Shown one piece after another: positions 1 through 8,969 of a DNA stretch of 64,000 nt (the first letter of the stretch is position 1; each line of letters opens with the position of its first letter). Both the position numbers and the translations under genes were made by a program. The stretch is from contig JACKOX010000003.1 in assembly GCA_024233975.1 (NCBI GenBank), forward strand, positions 62,001 to 126,000. The letters are read 5' to 3'. Origin of the DNA: Rhodanobacteraceae bacterium. Its GTDB lineage: Bacteria > Pseudomonadota > Gammaproteobacteria > Xanthomonadales > Xanthomonadaceae. The notes below the pieces were generated by a model. The model was not told the origin of the DNA, made no database searches, and saw nothing but the letters and a program-made list of their open reading frames with translations.

Positions 1-1
1 G

Positions 2-511
2 CAGCTGCGCGATATCGCACCCGGTGCCGCATGGTCGACGAATGCCGCTTCCGGCGTGTTCCTCGACAGCAATGACACGCACGCACTGTTCCGGGCCGCG
101 GCGCCCAGCGGGAGCCCCGATTTCGGCTGTCCATTGTTCATCACCGATGGCACGCCGGCCGGCACGCGCTGCGCGCAGAACCGGGATGGTCCGTCGCCGC
201 CGGTGCCGATGTCACCGGCCACCGCCGCCGCGTTCACCGCCAACGGCAGCATCGTTTTCGTCAGTGCGGATGCCGACAGCGGCGAGGAAATTCGCGTGTT
301 GCGCGACGGCGTGCTGGTGCCGGTTCCCGGCGGCGACTTGCGGCCGGGCGCGGACAGCAGCGGCGCGGGCTTTGGCGGCACGCTGGTGGTGGATGGCGAC
401 GTGGTCTATTTCGGCGCCAACAGTGGTTCCGGCGGCTTCGAACTGTTCCGGCTGGACGTGTCGGCGCTTGGCCCGCCCGGGCCGCTGTTCGTCAACGGCT
501 TCGAGGACTGA
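2..511 (+). CDS. ELWxxDGT-type exported repeat protein, C-terminal part
   Basis: The frame is open from the first bases of the window to a TGA at 509-511, so only about 169 C-terminal residues are visible and the start lies upstream. It contains a DGTPAGT motif near 'LFITDGTPAGTRC', which matches the ELWxxDGT repeat found in extracellular beta-propeller-like proteins, and a later blade-like segment 'GFELFRLDV'. It ends in LFVNGFED, the C-terminal tag shared with four other proteins in this window. The next gene follows on the same strand about 100 bp later. The function is unknown and a cell-surface or secreted location is inferred. An internal GTG at 56 is not a credible start because the homologous-looking sequence continues upstream. 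Confidence 0.75.
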   Translation, partial: QLRDIAPGAAWSTNAASGVFLDSNDTHALFRAAAPSGSPDFGCPLFITDGTPAGTRCAQNRDGPSPPVPMSPATAAAFTANGSIVFVSADADSGEEIRVLRDGVLVPVPGGDLRPGADSSGAGFGGTLVVDGDVVYFGANSGSGGFELFRLDVSALGPPGPLFVNGFED

Positions 512-611
512 GCCGGGCGCCGTCTCGCAACCGCCATCGTTTCCATGAGGCATGGCAAAAGCCGCCTGCGTTTTCCGTGACCCCTGTCAGAAGCCTCTGT
601 CGGAGTTCGTC

Positions 612-2321
612 ATGCCGTTTCGTCCTCTTCTCATGTCTGGCCTTTGCATCCTTGCGATGCCGGCTACCGCCGCGCCGCAGTTCTTCGGCCCGGTTCACTA
701 CACCTCGGCCGCCGATACTCCGGCCGGCTTTGCCGACGGCGAAACCTTCATCGAGGATTTCGAGGACGGCGTCGTCGACCCGCGCCTGCACATGAGCAGC
801 GGCAGCATCTTCGGTCCGGGCGGGATCAGCGACTCGGTGGATGCCGATGACGGCGTCATTGACGGCAGCGGCAGCAACGGCCGCAGCTTTTTCACCTCGC
901 CGCCGCTGACCATCAGTTTCGACGCGCCGTATCCACGCTCGGCGGGGATGGTGTGGACCGATGGCGGGTTTGGTGCCGCAGTCAGTTTCGAGGCCTTCAC
1001 GCCAGAAGGCGCATCGATGGGCGTGATCGGGCCGTTCGTCATTGGTGACAACAGCAACGCCGGCGGCACCGATGAGGATCATTTTTTCGGCGTGCGCGCC
1101 ATCGGTGGGGTCGGCAGCATCCGCATCAGTCACAACACTGGCGGCCTTGAAATCGACCATGTGCAGTTCAGCGTGGCGCTGCCGGTGGAGCCGGCCATCG
1201 TCAGTACGTTGGAGGACGGTGATTTCGCGGTGTACCTGCCGACGCCGGGTAGCGGGTTGCCATCGCCGGCACAGCAGCTCATCGACACGCAGGGCGTACG
1301 GCCGCATGGCCTGGCCCTCGTGCTTGGCAAGGAGCCGCTGTTTGCCGATTTCAATCAGCCGCGGCTGCTGCGCCCCGATCCGCCCAACCTGGTGGACGAC
1401 AAGCTCATCACGCTGGCCCACCGCAGCAACGGCAACGGCACGCTGGCCGTCGAACCGAACGGACGCTATGCGATCAGCGTTGGCATGGCCAGCAATGGCG
1501 CGGGCGAGGGCTCGGTGCTCGATTTCAGTACCAGTCCGCCCACCGAAACGGCACTGCCGGCGATGACCGTGCTGCCCTTCGTCACTGCCGCCATCGATTT
1601 CGATCCGCAGGGCCGCGCCTTCATCTGCCACACCACCGGCGTCAGTGTGCTGAGCCGGCCCTACACCAGCATCGACTTCACCATGCCGTTCCCGCCGGCG
1701 CTGCAGTCGCCCAGCATGTGCCGGCTGACTCGCGACGGCAGGCGGCTGTTCGTGACGCGCATGCTCAGCGAGAGCGGTCCCAGTGTGAACGGCGTGCGGA
1801 CAGCGACGGCACCGTTCTCGGCCAGCAGCCCGTTCACCGTGATGCCGGCGCCAGCCGACGTGCAGGGTCTGGGACCGATGGCGGTGTCGCCGGACGGGCA
1901 GGCGCTGATCGTTGGCCAGCAGTTCCTGTTCCCGCCGGATTTAATCGGCACCCGCGCCCGTGCGTTCCTGCTGCGCGCGCCGTTCGATGGCAGCACGAGT
2001 TACGAGGAGCTGACTCTGCCGGCCAGTACCACGGGTGAGAACTGCACCGACGCCGGCAGTCCGTTCGATTGCCCCGGCTTTGAGCACATCGAGGTCAGCG
2101 CACACGGCAACCTGGCCGTGCTCACAGGTAACAGCAACCGCCACATTATTGCCGGCACCGCCGAGGGCGTGCGCGCGGTGTTCTTCGAAACCCCGTTCAA
2201 CGATGCCACCCGCATTGCGCACGCCGTGCAGATGGTCGAAGGCGACGGCTTCGCCGGGCGCGGTGCTGGTGGCGTGCGTTTCCAGCCCTGGCAGCTGTTC
2301 CGTGACGGACTGGAGGACTGA
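612..2321 (+). CDS. exported hypothetical protein with C-terminal LFRDGLED tag
   Basis: A 569-residue protein. I chose ATG 612 over the upstream in-frame ATG 552 because a GGAG lies 6 bases before it and a clear signal peptide begins there (MPFRPLLMSGLCILAMPATAA). The first ~190 residues form an acidic, glycine-rich beta-sandwich-like region containing 'FIEDFEDGVVD'. The remaining ~370 residues have repeated short strands ('GRYAISVGM', 'GRAFICHTTGV', 'RRLFVTRML', 'GNLAVLTGN') typical of a beta-propeller. It ends with LFRDGLED. It sits 100 bp after another tagged protein and 73 bp before the next exported protein. I do not recognise a specific family; the propeller fold is inferred from the strand periodicity. 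Confidence 0.75.
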   Translation: MPFRPLLMSGLCILAMPATAAPQFFGPVHYTSAADTPAGFADGETFIEDFEDGVVDPRLHMSSGSIFGPGGISDSVDADDGVIDGSGSNGRSFFTSPPLTISFDAPYPRSAGMVWTDGGFGAAVSFEAFTPEGASMGVIGPFVIGDNSNAGGTDEDHFFGVRAIGGVGSIRISHNTGGLEIDHVQFSVALPVEPAIVSTLEDGDFAVYLPTPGSGLPSPAQQLIDTQGVRPHGLALVLGKEPLFADFNQPRLLRPDPPNLVDDKLITLAHRSNGNGTLAVEPNGRYAISVGMASNGAGEGSVLDFSTSPPTETALPAMTVLPFVTAAIDFDPQGRAFICHTTGVSVLSRPYTSIDFTMPFPPALQSPSMCRLTRDGRRLFVTRMLSESGPSVNGVRTATAPFSASSPFTVMPAPADVQGLGPMAVSPDGQALIVGQQFLFPPDLIGTRARAFLLRAPFDGSTSYEELTLPASTTGENCTDAGSPFDCPGFEHIEVSAHGNLAVLTGNSNRHIIAGTAEGVRAVFFETPFNDATRIAHAVQMVEGDGFAGRGAGGVRFQPWQLFRDGLED

Positions 2322-2393
2322 GTCATGCATCGTTCGTCAGCACGATTTCCCTCCACCGGCTTCCGGTTGCCCTTCGTTTTGGAGAGTCCAGAA

Positions 2394-4319
2394 ATGTTCC
2401 AGCGTTTCGTCCGCCGCCTGAGACTTGTGTCGGTACTTGCTTCGGCGCTTTTCATTGCACTTCCCGCCAGTGCGCAACTGCTGGGAACCCGATTCACCTA
2501 CCAAGGCTATCTGGAGGACGGGGGTGTTCCCAAGAATGGCGACATCGATCTGGCCATCAACGCCTTCGACGCGGCAAGCGGCGGCGCGGTCATTGGATTC
2601 GCCAAGCTGGAATCGGTGCCGGTCAGCAACGGCGTGTTCACCGTGCAGCTCGATTTCGGCAACAGCACATTTCTCGGTACGACGGTGTTCCTCGACATGC
2701 ATGTCCGCGAAGACGCCGACGGCGACATGGCCTCCAATGACAATTTCGTGCAGTTGAGTCCACGCCAGGAACTGACGCCGACGCCCTACGCCCTGCATGC
2801 CGAGTCGGTAAGCATGGATGCGATCAGCAGCGCGGAGATTGCCGATGGCAGCATCACCGCCAGCGATGTCGACACCACCAGCACTTCGGTGGGTCTGCAA
2901 CGGCGTTTGGCAGGGAGCTGCAGCACGGGTTCGGCTCTGAGTGACATCAGTGCCTCCGGTGCACCGAGTTGCACGCCCGTGATCCAGTCGGTGGTAGGGA
3001 TCAACGGGATCAGCGCGGCCACCTCACAGGGTCAGGTCACGCTGTCGCTCGATTCGGCGACGGCGCAGCAGCCCATCCAGGGGCGCTGCGTTCCGGTTGG
3101 CGATGCGGCGGTTTCCCACATCAATCCCGATGGCAGCGTGGCCTGCACCTACCTGACCTCGCCCTCGGCTCAGAGTCCGACCGCTGTTGATACCGCGACG
3201 ACACCGGGTGCCCACCTGTCGGCATTTCCGGCGAAGAGTTCCAGCAACTTCGCAGCGCCCGCGGTGGCCTTCTACGACGCAGCTCAGAAAGAACTTCTGC
3301 TTTCTGTCCAGGGGGGAGCCACACAGGTGATTGACACTGCGGGCGATGTGGGTCAATTCGTCAGCTTGCGGGTCATCAATCGTCGGCTGGTGATGGCCTA
3401 TTACGATGCCAGTGGCGGCAACCTGAAGCTTGCGGCCTGTCAGTTCAATGATCTGGATTGCAGCAGCGGCGTGGAGCTGGTGCGCACGCTGGATGCCGTG
3501 GGTGATGTGGGCCGCCATGCCGAACTGCTTGACCAGCGAGCCGCCTCCAGCAGCACGACCGGCCTACTGGATGTAGGCGTCGCCTACTACGACGCCAGCA
3601 ACAATCGTTACAAGTTCGCGCGCTGCACGAATGCCGACTGCAGCACCGCGGGCAATGTCATCCTGAATGGTCTGGTCCCGCCCAACCTCAACGACGCCGA
3701 TATTGCCGCCGACCGCCGCGCAATTCCGATAGCCACGAATGCCTCGTTCGCGGTCGCGCTGGAATCCAATCAGGTTGCCCTCATTCGCTGCCAGGATCGC
3801 GCCTGCAGCAGCTTCGTGAAGGCTGATATCGCAGCGCCATCGGTCGGCAGCAACCAGGGGAAGCGACCGATCTCCATGGCCACCCGGTATGACGCTGCCG
3901 GAAACGCCTTCAAGCATTGGGTCGGCTACGTCAATCAGAACGGCAGCTATTTCGCGCAGTATTGCGAAGACGCCGCCTGCAGCAGCGGCAACCGGCGCTT
4001 GATCCGTGTGCGAAACAGCATAGCGACGAACTTTTCGGTGCAAGCGGTACTCATGCCGTCCCTGCAACCCTTGTTCGTCCTGGCATCCAGCACGGGCGTG
4101 AGCCTGCACCCGGTGCTGGATGCCAACCCGCGCCCGGATGTGGGCGAAGACCTGGGAGAAAACGCGACCGCGTTGCCTGCGAATGTGCAGGCACTGGATA
4201 TGGCCGCACCGTTGGGCGATAGACCCGGTTTCACCATGGCAAGCCTGGTCTACCTCGACCCTTCAGATGGCGAGATCAAACGTCTGGGTTGTCGCCGTCA
4301 GGACTGCAGTGAGCATTGA
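2394..4319 (+). CDS. exported protein with repeated 'YYDA...C-x4-C' units
   Basis: A 641-residue protein. ATG 2394 is preferred over 2325 because GGAGAG lies 7 bases upstream and a signal peptide starts there (MFQRFVRRLRLVSVLAS, cleavage after ALPASAQ). Residues ~30-130 carry the 'FTYQGYL...TPYALHA' domain common at the N-terminus of secreted bacterial proteins. The C-terminal half is a series of about six repeats of the type A-x-Y-Y-D-A followed by paired cysteines (C-x6-C once, then C-TNAD-C, C-QDRA-C, C-EDAA-C, C-RRQD-C). These probably form disulfide-stabilised propeller blades. Unlike its neighbours it lacks the LFxDGFED end, but the next gene starts inside its stop codon (TGATG) and does carry the tag. 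The molecular function is unknown. Confidence 0.75.
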   Translation: MFQRFVRRLRLVSVLASALFIALPASAQLLGTRFTYQGYLEDGGVPKNGDIDLAINAFDAASGGAVIGFAKLESVPVSNGVFTVQLDFGNSTFLGTTVFLDMHVREDADGDMASNDNFVQLSPRQELTPTPYALHAESVSMDAISSAEIADGSITASDVDTTSTSVGLQRRLAGSCSTGSALSDISASGAPSCTPVIQSVVGINGISAATSQGQVTLSLDSATAQQPIQGRCVPVGDAAVSHINPDGSVACTYLTSPSAQSPTAVDTATTPGAHLSAFPAKSSSNFAAPAVAFYDAAQKELLLSVQGGATQVIDTAGDVGQFVSLRVINRRLVMAYYDASGGNLKLAACQFNDLDCSSGVELVRTLDAVGDVGRHAELLDQRAASSSTTGLLDVGVAYYDASNNRYKFARCTNADCSTAGNVILNGLVPPNLNDADIAADRRAIPIATNASFAVALESNQVALIRCQDRACSSFVKADIAAPSVGSNQGKRPISMATRYDAAGNAFKHWVGYVNQNGSYFAQYCEDAACSSGNRRLIRVRNSIATNFSVQAVLMPSLQPLFVLASSTGVSLHPVLDANPRPDVGEDLGENATALPANVQALDMAAPLGDRPGFTMASLVYLDPSDGEIKRLGCRRQDCSEH

Positions 4320-4648
4320 TGATGTCGACGCATTGCTCGTTCCGGCGTCGCGTGGGACTGTCTTGCCTGCTGCTGGCGCTCTCATGGCCGGTGGCGTCGC
4401 AATCGGTACCACCTTCTGAAGGCGGGGCCTATCGTCTGCTGCGCATGCGGGTGGCGGCAGGGACGATGGAGGTCGTTTCGCCCGAGGCCGGAGCGCCTCG
4501 CTACCGGCTCCAGGCAACCGTCGGGCAGGCAGAGGCCGATCCTGATGCTGCCGTCTCGCCACGCTATCGCCTGCGCGGCGGTTTCTGGGCGGCGCGGGGC
4601 ATTGGTGATACGTCGCAGACGCTCTTTTCTGACGGATTCGAGGATTGA
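4319..4648 (+). CDS. small exported protein with LFSDGFED C-terminus
   Basis: A 109-residue protein whose ATG at 4319 overlaps the previous stop by one base (TGATG), which suggests translational coupling; ATG 4322 is an alternative. A signal peptide (hydrophobic 'VGLSCLLLALSWPVAS') precedes a short domain with the pattern 'YRLQATVGQAEADPDA...YRLRGGFW'. This pattern occurs at the C-terminus of many secreted proteins of planctomycetes and proteobacteria (general knowledge of the motif, no function assigned). The last eight residues are LFSDGFED. A strong hairpin follows. It may be a partner of the preceding large repeat protein that supplies the C-terminal tag, but this is inference. Confidence 0.7.
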   Translation: MMSTHCSFRRRVGLSCLLLALSWPVASQSVPPSEGGAYRLLRMRVAAGTMEVVSPEAGAPRYRLQATVGQAEADPDAAVSPRYRLRGGFWAARGIGDTSQTLFSDGFED

Positions 4649-4660
4649 TGGTTTGCAAAA

Positions 4661-4693
4661 AACGAACGCCCCGCAGGATGCGGGGCGTTCGTT
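4661..4693 (-). terminator. intrinsic terminator, 15-bp perfect stem
   Basis: The sequence 4661-4675 is the exact reverse complement of 4679-4693, with a 3-base loop (GGA). On the minus strand the stem is followed by a run of T (AAAAAA on the plus strand at 4657-4662). It lies between the convergent ends of the small tagged protein and the M16 protease gene, so it most clearly terminates the protease transcript and may act in both directions. Confidence 0.85.
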
Positions 4694-4715
4694 GTTACCA
4701 CGTTGGCGCTGACGC

Positions 4716-7574
4716 TTACTCGAACATCGAGTTGGCGTTGACGGTGCGCACGCTGTCGGCCTTGAGGCCCAGCGGCAGCTTTTCGATCACTTTGTCCTCG
4801 TCCAGCAGCGACTGCGGTTTGTCGCTGTTGTAGGTCATCGGCGACACCGTGTTGTCGATCAGCGCCTTTGACAGTTCGTCGGCATTGGCGCTGATGAACA
4901 CGAACTGCGCAGTGGACGGGTCGATGTATTTGCGGATCGACGCATTGACCTGCTCCAGCGTCAGCTTGTCGAGACCACCACGCACGTAGTCGATGAAGTC
5001 CGCGGTGCCGAACCAGCGCGAATCCAGCGCATAGCCGAGGCGCGCGTCCTGACTGGCGGTCAGGATGGCGACGTACTTGCGCAGGAAGTTGCGGGTGGCC
5101 TCGAAGTCGGCTTCGGGGATGCCGTTCTTGCGCAGGCCGTCCAGCTCGAACAGCGCGGCGCGTGTGGCGAACAGCGCGTCGTTGTTGGTGCGCAGCGGCC
5201 GCAACCAGATCTGGAACAGGTCGTTGTCGCGCGCGTAGTTCGGCTGCGGCTTCATCATGTACATGCCGTTCGGGAAGTACTCGATGTAGGCGTAGTCGCC
5301 GTAGTTCATGCCGCGGGCTTCGCGAATGCGGTTGTAGAGCAGGCCGGACGAATTGCGGTGCTCGCCGAGGTAGCTGCGCACCAGCCACAGCGCGACCCAG
5401 TCCGGATCGCCGCGTTTGAGGTCCATTGGCCAGCCGAAGCTGACGGCGACGGCCGGCGTCTGCTTCTGGATCACCAGCGCATGGCGCGCCTTGGCCGGCG
5501 TGGCGGAAACCGCGTCCATGGCGACATCCTCGGCATTCGGCAGCGACGCAAGGTCGGCCAGCAGGCGATCGCCGAAGCTGTCCGGGTAGTTGCCGGCCAG
5601 GCCGACCAGCAGCCGCTTCGGGCTGAAGTTGGCGGCGTAGAAGGCGCGTACGTCGTCCAGCGTCAGCTTTTCCAGATCGCCGGCGGAACCCATGTTCAGC
5701 GTGCCGTAGGGATGCTCGGGACCGTAGACCTCTTGGTACAGGGCCTCCTTGCCGAACTCCTCGTCGTTGTTGCCGCGCAGGCTGACGCGGATGGCGTTGA
5801 GCTGCTGCTGCTTGATGCGCTGGAAGTCGTCCTCGCGGAAGCCCGGCGTCAGCAGCTGCTCGCGCACCACGTCGTACCAGGCATCGAGGTTGTCGCGATG
5901 CACCTGGCCGCCGAGTACGAGCATTTCCTTGTCCACCTGCGCGCCGAAGCCGGCAGCCAGCGGGTACAGGGTCTTCTGGATCTCGGCGATGCCGCGACGC
6001 TCGCTGCCACCGTCGGTGAGCATCGAGGCGGTCAGCCAGGCCAGGCCCTTCTTGCCGGGCGGATCGAAGGCCGCGCCGCTGTGGAAGATCAGGCTGACGT
6101 CGACCAGCGGCGAATCGCTGTGCTGCTCCAGCAGGTCGATGTCCGGCTTCGGCGCGTTGGCGACGGCAGCGACGCCGGCATCCAGCGAGCCGAAGTTGTC
6201 GGCGCCGGCCAGTGACTCGGCGTTGGCGATGCTGACCTCGGCGCGGTTGCTGTCGACGAACACGCGGTTGGCGACGTCGATGATGTCCTGCGGCGTCACC
6301 GCGTCGAACTGCGCGTAGAGCTGGTTCAGCGTCTCCGGATTGCGGTCGAACTGGACGAAGCGCGCCAGCGTGCCGGCAATGGCGGCGGCGGAATCCATGC
6401 GTGCGGCGAAGCCGTACTTCACCCGCGACTTGGTCTCGGCCAGCAGCGCCGGATCAAGCGGTTGGGTGCGTGCCTTGACCAGCGTGTCGCGGATCGCATC
6501 GCTGACCGCCTGCGCGTTCTCGGCGTCGGTGAGGCGCGCGATGATGCCGAATAGGGCCGGGTCCTTGTTGAACGGCGCGTCGCTGAAGAACTGGTCCACC
6601 CAGCGCTGCTCGACCACCAGCTTCTGGTACAGCGCCGAAGTCTGGCCGAAGTACAGCTCCGACAGCAGCATCAGCGCGGGTACGTCACGCGAGCTGGCCT
6701 CGAAAGCCGGTGCGCGGAAGCCCAGCAGCAGGTAGGGCAGGGTCGGGCCGTCGAAGTTGACGTGTTCGTAGACCGGACCGGCCAGCGATGGCTCTGCGGG
6801 AATGTCGGCGCTGTAGCTGCCGCGCTTCCACGGACCCCAGTACTTCTTGACCATGGCCAGCGTGGCGGTCGGATCGACGTCACCGACGATGATCACGCTG
6901 GCGTGTTCGGGCCGGTACCAGCGGTCGAAGAAGGTCTTCGCGTAGTCCATCTGGTTGGGCATGTTCTCGATGTCGGCGAAGAAGCCCATGGTGGTGTGCT
7001 TGTACGGATGCACGCTGAAGGCGATGTCCGACAGACGCTCGAAACCCTTGCCCAGTGGGTTGGCGTAGTTCTTCAGGTACTCACCCTTGACCGCCAGTGC
7101 CTCGGTGCGGAACTGCTCCTCGCTGTAGTCGAGATGCTGGAAGCGGTCCGCTTCGATCTCGATCATCTTTTCGAGGTCGTCGGTGGTGAAGGTGGTGTAG
7201 TAGTTGGTGAAGTCGTCGGTGGTGTAGGCGTTCTGGTCACCGCCGGCCGCCTTGACGATGGCGCCGTAGGCATCCGCCGGGTAGTTTGGCGTGCCGCGGA
7301 ACATCATGTGCTCGAAGAAATGCGCGAAGCCCGACTTGCCGGCCTCGACTTCGTTGCGTGAACCGGTCTGCATCGGAATCTGGATGCTGACCACGCCCGG
7401 CGTGTCGGTTCTCACGACGATGACCTTGAGGCCGTTGTCCAGCTCGGTCATCTGGTAGGGCAGGTCGAACATCTTCGCCGGTGCGTCGTCGGCACGGGCA
7501 GGGCCGGCAACAGCGACGCCGGTAACGGCAGGCAGCATGGCGAGCAGCGTCGCCAGCAGGAAGCGCGAGATCAT
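4716..7574 (-). CDS. M16 family zinc metallopeptidase (two-domain, exported)
   Basis: A 952-residue protein of the pitrilysin/insulinase clan, the usual length for a fused pair of M16 half-molecules. A signal peptide (MISRFLLATLLAMLPAV, then AVAGPARA) places it in the periplasm. The inverted zinc motif HFFEH is at residues 85-89, with E165 in 'VKGEYLKN' as the likely third ligand and E158 seven residues before it, the same spacing as E162/E169 in E. coli pitrilysin. The second half (from ~residue 480) carries the inactive M16-like domain. It probably degrades peptides in the periplasm. It is a single transcription unit ended by the hairpin at 4661-4693; an ECF sigma gene lies 89 bp upstream on the same strand. 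Confidence 0.92.
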   Translation of the reverse strand: MISRFLLATLLAMLPAVTGVAVAGPARADDAPAKMFDLPYQMTELDNGLKVIVVRTDTPGVVSIQIPMQTGSRNEVEAGKSGFAHFFEHMMFRGTPNYPADAYGAIVKAAGGDQNAYTTDDFTNYYTTFTTDDLEKMIEIEADRFQHLDYSEEQFRTEALAVKGEYLKNYANPLGKGFERLSDIAFSVHPYKHTTMGFFADIENMPNQMDYAKTFFDRWYRPEHASVIIVGDVDPTATLAMVKKYWGPWKRGSYSADIPAEPSLAGPVYEHVNFDGPTLPYLLLGFRAPAFEASSRDVPALMLLSELYFGQTSALYQKLVVEQRWVDQFFSDAPFNKDPALFGIIARLTDAENAQAVSDAIRDTLVKARTQPLDPALLAETKSRVKYGFAARMDSAAAIAGTLARFVQFDRNPETLNQLYAQFDAVTPQDIIDVANRVFVDSNRAEVSIANAESLAGADNFGSLDAGVAAVANAPKPDIDLLEQHSDSPLVDVSLIFHSGAAFDPPGKKGLAWLTASMLTDGGSERRGIAEIQKTLYPLAAGFGAQVDKEMLVLGGQVHRDNLDAWYDVVREQLLTPGFREDDFQRIKQQQLNAIRVSLRGNNDEEFGKEALYQEVYGPEHPYGTLNMGSAGDLEKLTLDDVRAFYAANFSPKRLLVGLAGNYPDSFGDRLLADLASLPNAEDVAMDAVSATPAKARHALVIQKQTPAVAVSFGWPMDLKRGDPDWVALWLVRSYLGEHRNSSGLLYNRIREARGMNYGDYAYIEYFPNGMYMMKPQPNYARDNDLFQIWLRPLRTNNDALFATRAALFELDGLRKNGIPEADFEATRNFLRKYVAILTASQDARLGYALDSRWFGTADFIDYVRGGLDKLTLEQVNASIRKYIDPSTAQFVFISANADELSKALIDNTVSPMTYNSDKPQSLLDEDKVIEKLPLGLKADSVRTVNANSMFE

Positions 7575-7623
7575 GGTGACTCCGGGAACGAAACGAACTG
7601 CGAATTAGATCACAGCGTCGTTC

Positions 7624-7658
7624 AGCTTTCAGCGCGCGGCCCGCGCGCGCTGAAAGCT
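7624..7658 (-). terminator. 15-bp perfect hairpin without U-tract
   Basis: Bases 7624-7638 are the exact reverse complement of 7644-7658, with a 5-base loop. It sits in the 89-bp gap between the end of the ECF sigma gene and the start of the M16 protease gene. No T-run follows on either strand, so it may be a weak or factor-assisted terminator or an mRNA-stabilising structure. Confidence 0.5.
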
Positions 7659-7663
7659 TCGCC

Positions 7664-8902
7664 TCAGACCGTACCGTTGCCGATCAGCCCCATCAGCAGG
7701 CCTGCGCCGCCGACCATGGCGCCGATCACGATGCCGACCCAGGCGTTGCGGCGCTCGTCGCGACGCGCCTGCATGGCCAGTTTCGCGTCGACGCGATGCT
7801 CCATGGCGTGACGGCGATGCAGCACGCGTGGCAGCCAGTAGAGATTCATCAGGCCGAGGCCGGCGATCAGGCCGACAAAGCCCACCGAGACCATGGCGTT
7901 GGAGTCGTGGATGGCCGCGGCCAACATCATGCCGCAGAAGCAGAACACCAGTAGCGAGCCGGCCAGGCCAAAGCGCAGCAGGCCGCGGCGCTCCTCGGCG
8001 TCGATGGCAGTGATCCAGTAGCGGCGCAGGCCGAAGAACACGCTGGCGAGGCCGGCCACCAGCGCGAACACCACGCCGCCGGCCACGCCAATGAGGAACT
8101 TCGGCGCGGTACGGCTGGCGGCTTCGGCACCCATGGCCAGCTTCGGCGCGAACTTCGGCGCCATCTTGGCCAGCATGCGGCCAAAGTTTTCCGATCCGGC
8201 CGCTAGACGGCCGAATCCCTTGCCGGCCGCACCGGCGCCGCTGGCCAGGCCGGCCGCGGCGGCGGGCGCGCTGACCGACAGACCGGCGACGATCAGCGCG
8301 GTGAAAGCCACGCCGGGGGCGCTGGCCTTCGCCATCTCGCCGAGTCGTGTCAGCAGGTCATCGCGCAGTGACTGCCGCGCGCGCGACAGGCGCTTGCGCA
8401 CGGCGGCGTCGCGGATGCCCAGCAGTTCCGCCACCTGTTGGCTGGATTGGCCTTCGCGGTAGTAGATCAGAAGCAGCTCGCGCGTGTCCTCGGGCAGCTC
8501 GTCGAGCAGCTCGGCCAGCACTTCGGTTTCCTGCTGGCGGTTCATGCGGTCGGCATGGCCAAGGCCCGGATCAGCCACCGTGGCCAGCGCCACGTCGAAG
8601 TCGCCGCCGGTGCGCTCGCGCTTCTTTGCGCGCAGGTGATCGCGGGCCAGGTTGCGGGTGATCTGCCGCAGCCAGGGCAGGAAGCTGGACGACTGGTTCA
8701 GCTGCGGCAGCTTGCGCCAGGCCTTGATGAACGCGTCCTGGGCGATGTCCTCGCTGACCGGCACGTCGCGCACCATGGCCAGCGCGATCGCGCTGATGCC
8801 GCCCTGGCAGGCCGCCACGATCCGGCCGAAGGCGCGCTGGTCGCCGCTCTGCGCCAGGGGCAGCTGCTGGTTGATCAACTGGTCGAGGGCTTCGCCGTTC
8901 AT
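7664..8902 (-). CDS. ECF sigma factor fused to a C-terminal multi-pass membrane domain
   Basis: A 412-residue protein. Residues 1-185 are a standard ECF sigma-70 factor: region 2 with 'SEDIAQDAFIKAWRKL' (50-65) and region 4 with 'LPEDTRELLLIYYREG' and the helix-turn-helix 'SSQQVAELLGIRDAAVRKRL' (153-172). Instead of ending there it continues through an Ala/Gly-rich linker (195-265) into hydrophobic segments at about 269-291, 310-331, 336-356 and 387-407. A membrane-tethered sigma factor would need no separate anti-sigma partner, and none is encoded next to it. The next gene upstream is DUF2007. Regulation by release or by membrane state is inference only. Confidence 0.85.
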   Translation of the reverse strand: MNGEALDQLINQQLPLAQSGDQRAFGRIVAACQGGISAIALAMVRDVPVSEDIAQDAFIKAWRKLPQLNQSSSFLPWLRQITRNLARDHLRAKKRERTGGDFDVALATVADPGLGHADRMNRQQETEVLAELLDELPEDTRELLLIYYREGQSSQQVAELLGIRDAAVRKRLSRARQSLRDDLLTRLGEMAKASAPGVAFTALIVAGLSVSAPAAAAGLASGAGAAGKGFGRLAAGSENFGRMLAKMAPKFAPKLAMGAEAASRTAPKFLIGVAGGVVFALVAGLASVFFGLRRYWITAIDAEERRGLLRFGLAGSLLVFCFCGMMLAAAIHDSNAMVSVGFVGLIAGLGLMNLYWLPRVLHRRHAMEHRVDAKLAMQARRDERRNAWVGIVIGAMVGGAGLLMGLIGNGTV

Positions 8903-8969
8903 GTCGTTTCTGTGGGTGCTTCTGCCGGAGGTTCAAGTCCCAGACGACCGCCGGCCGCCATTGTGACCA

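Noticed and set aside
492..1631. Long minus-strand open frame opposite the exported gene at 612-2321
   Set aside because: It is a high-GC shadow frame; the plus-strand gene has a ribosome binding site, signal peptide and C-terminal tag.
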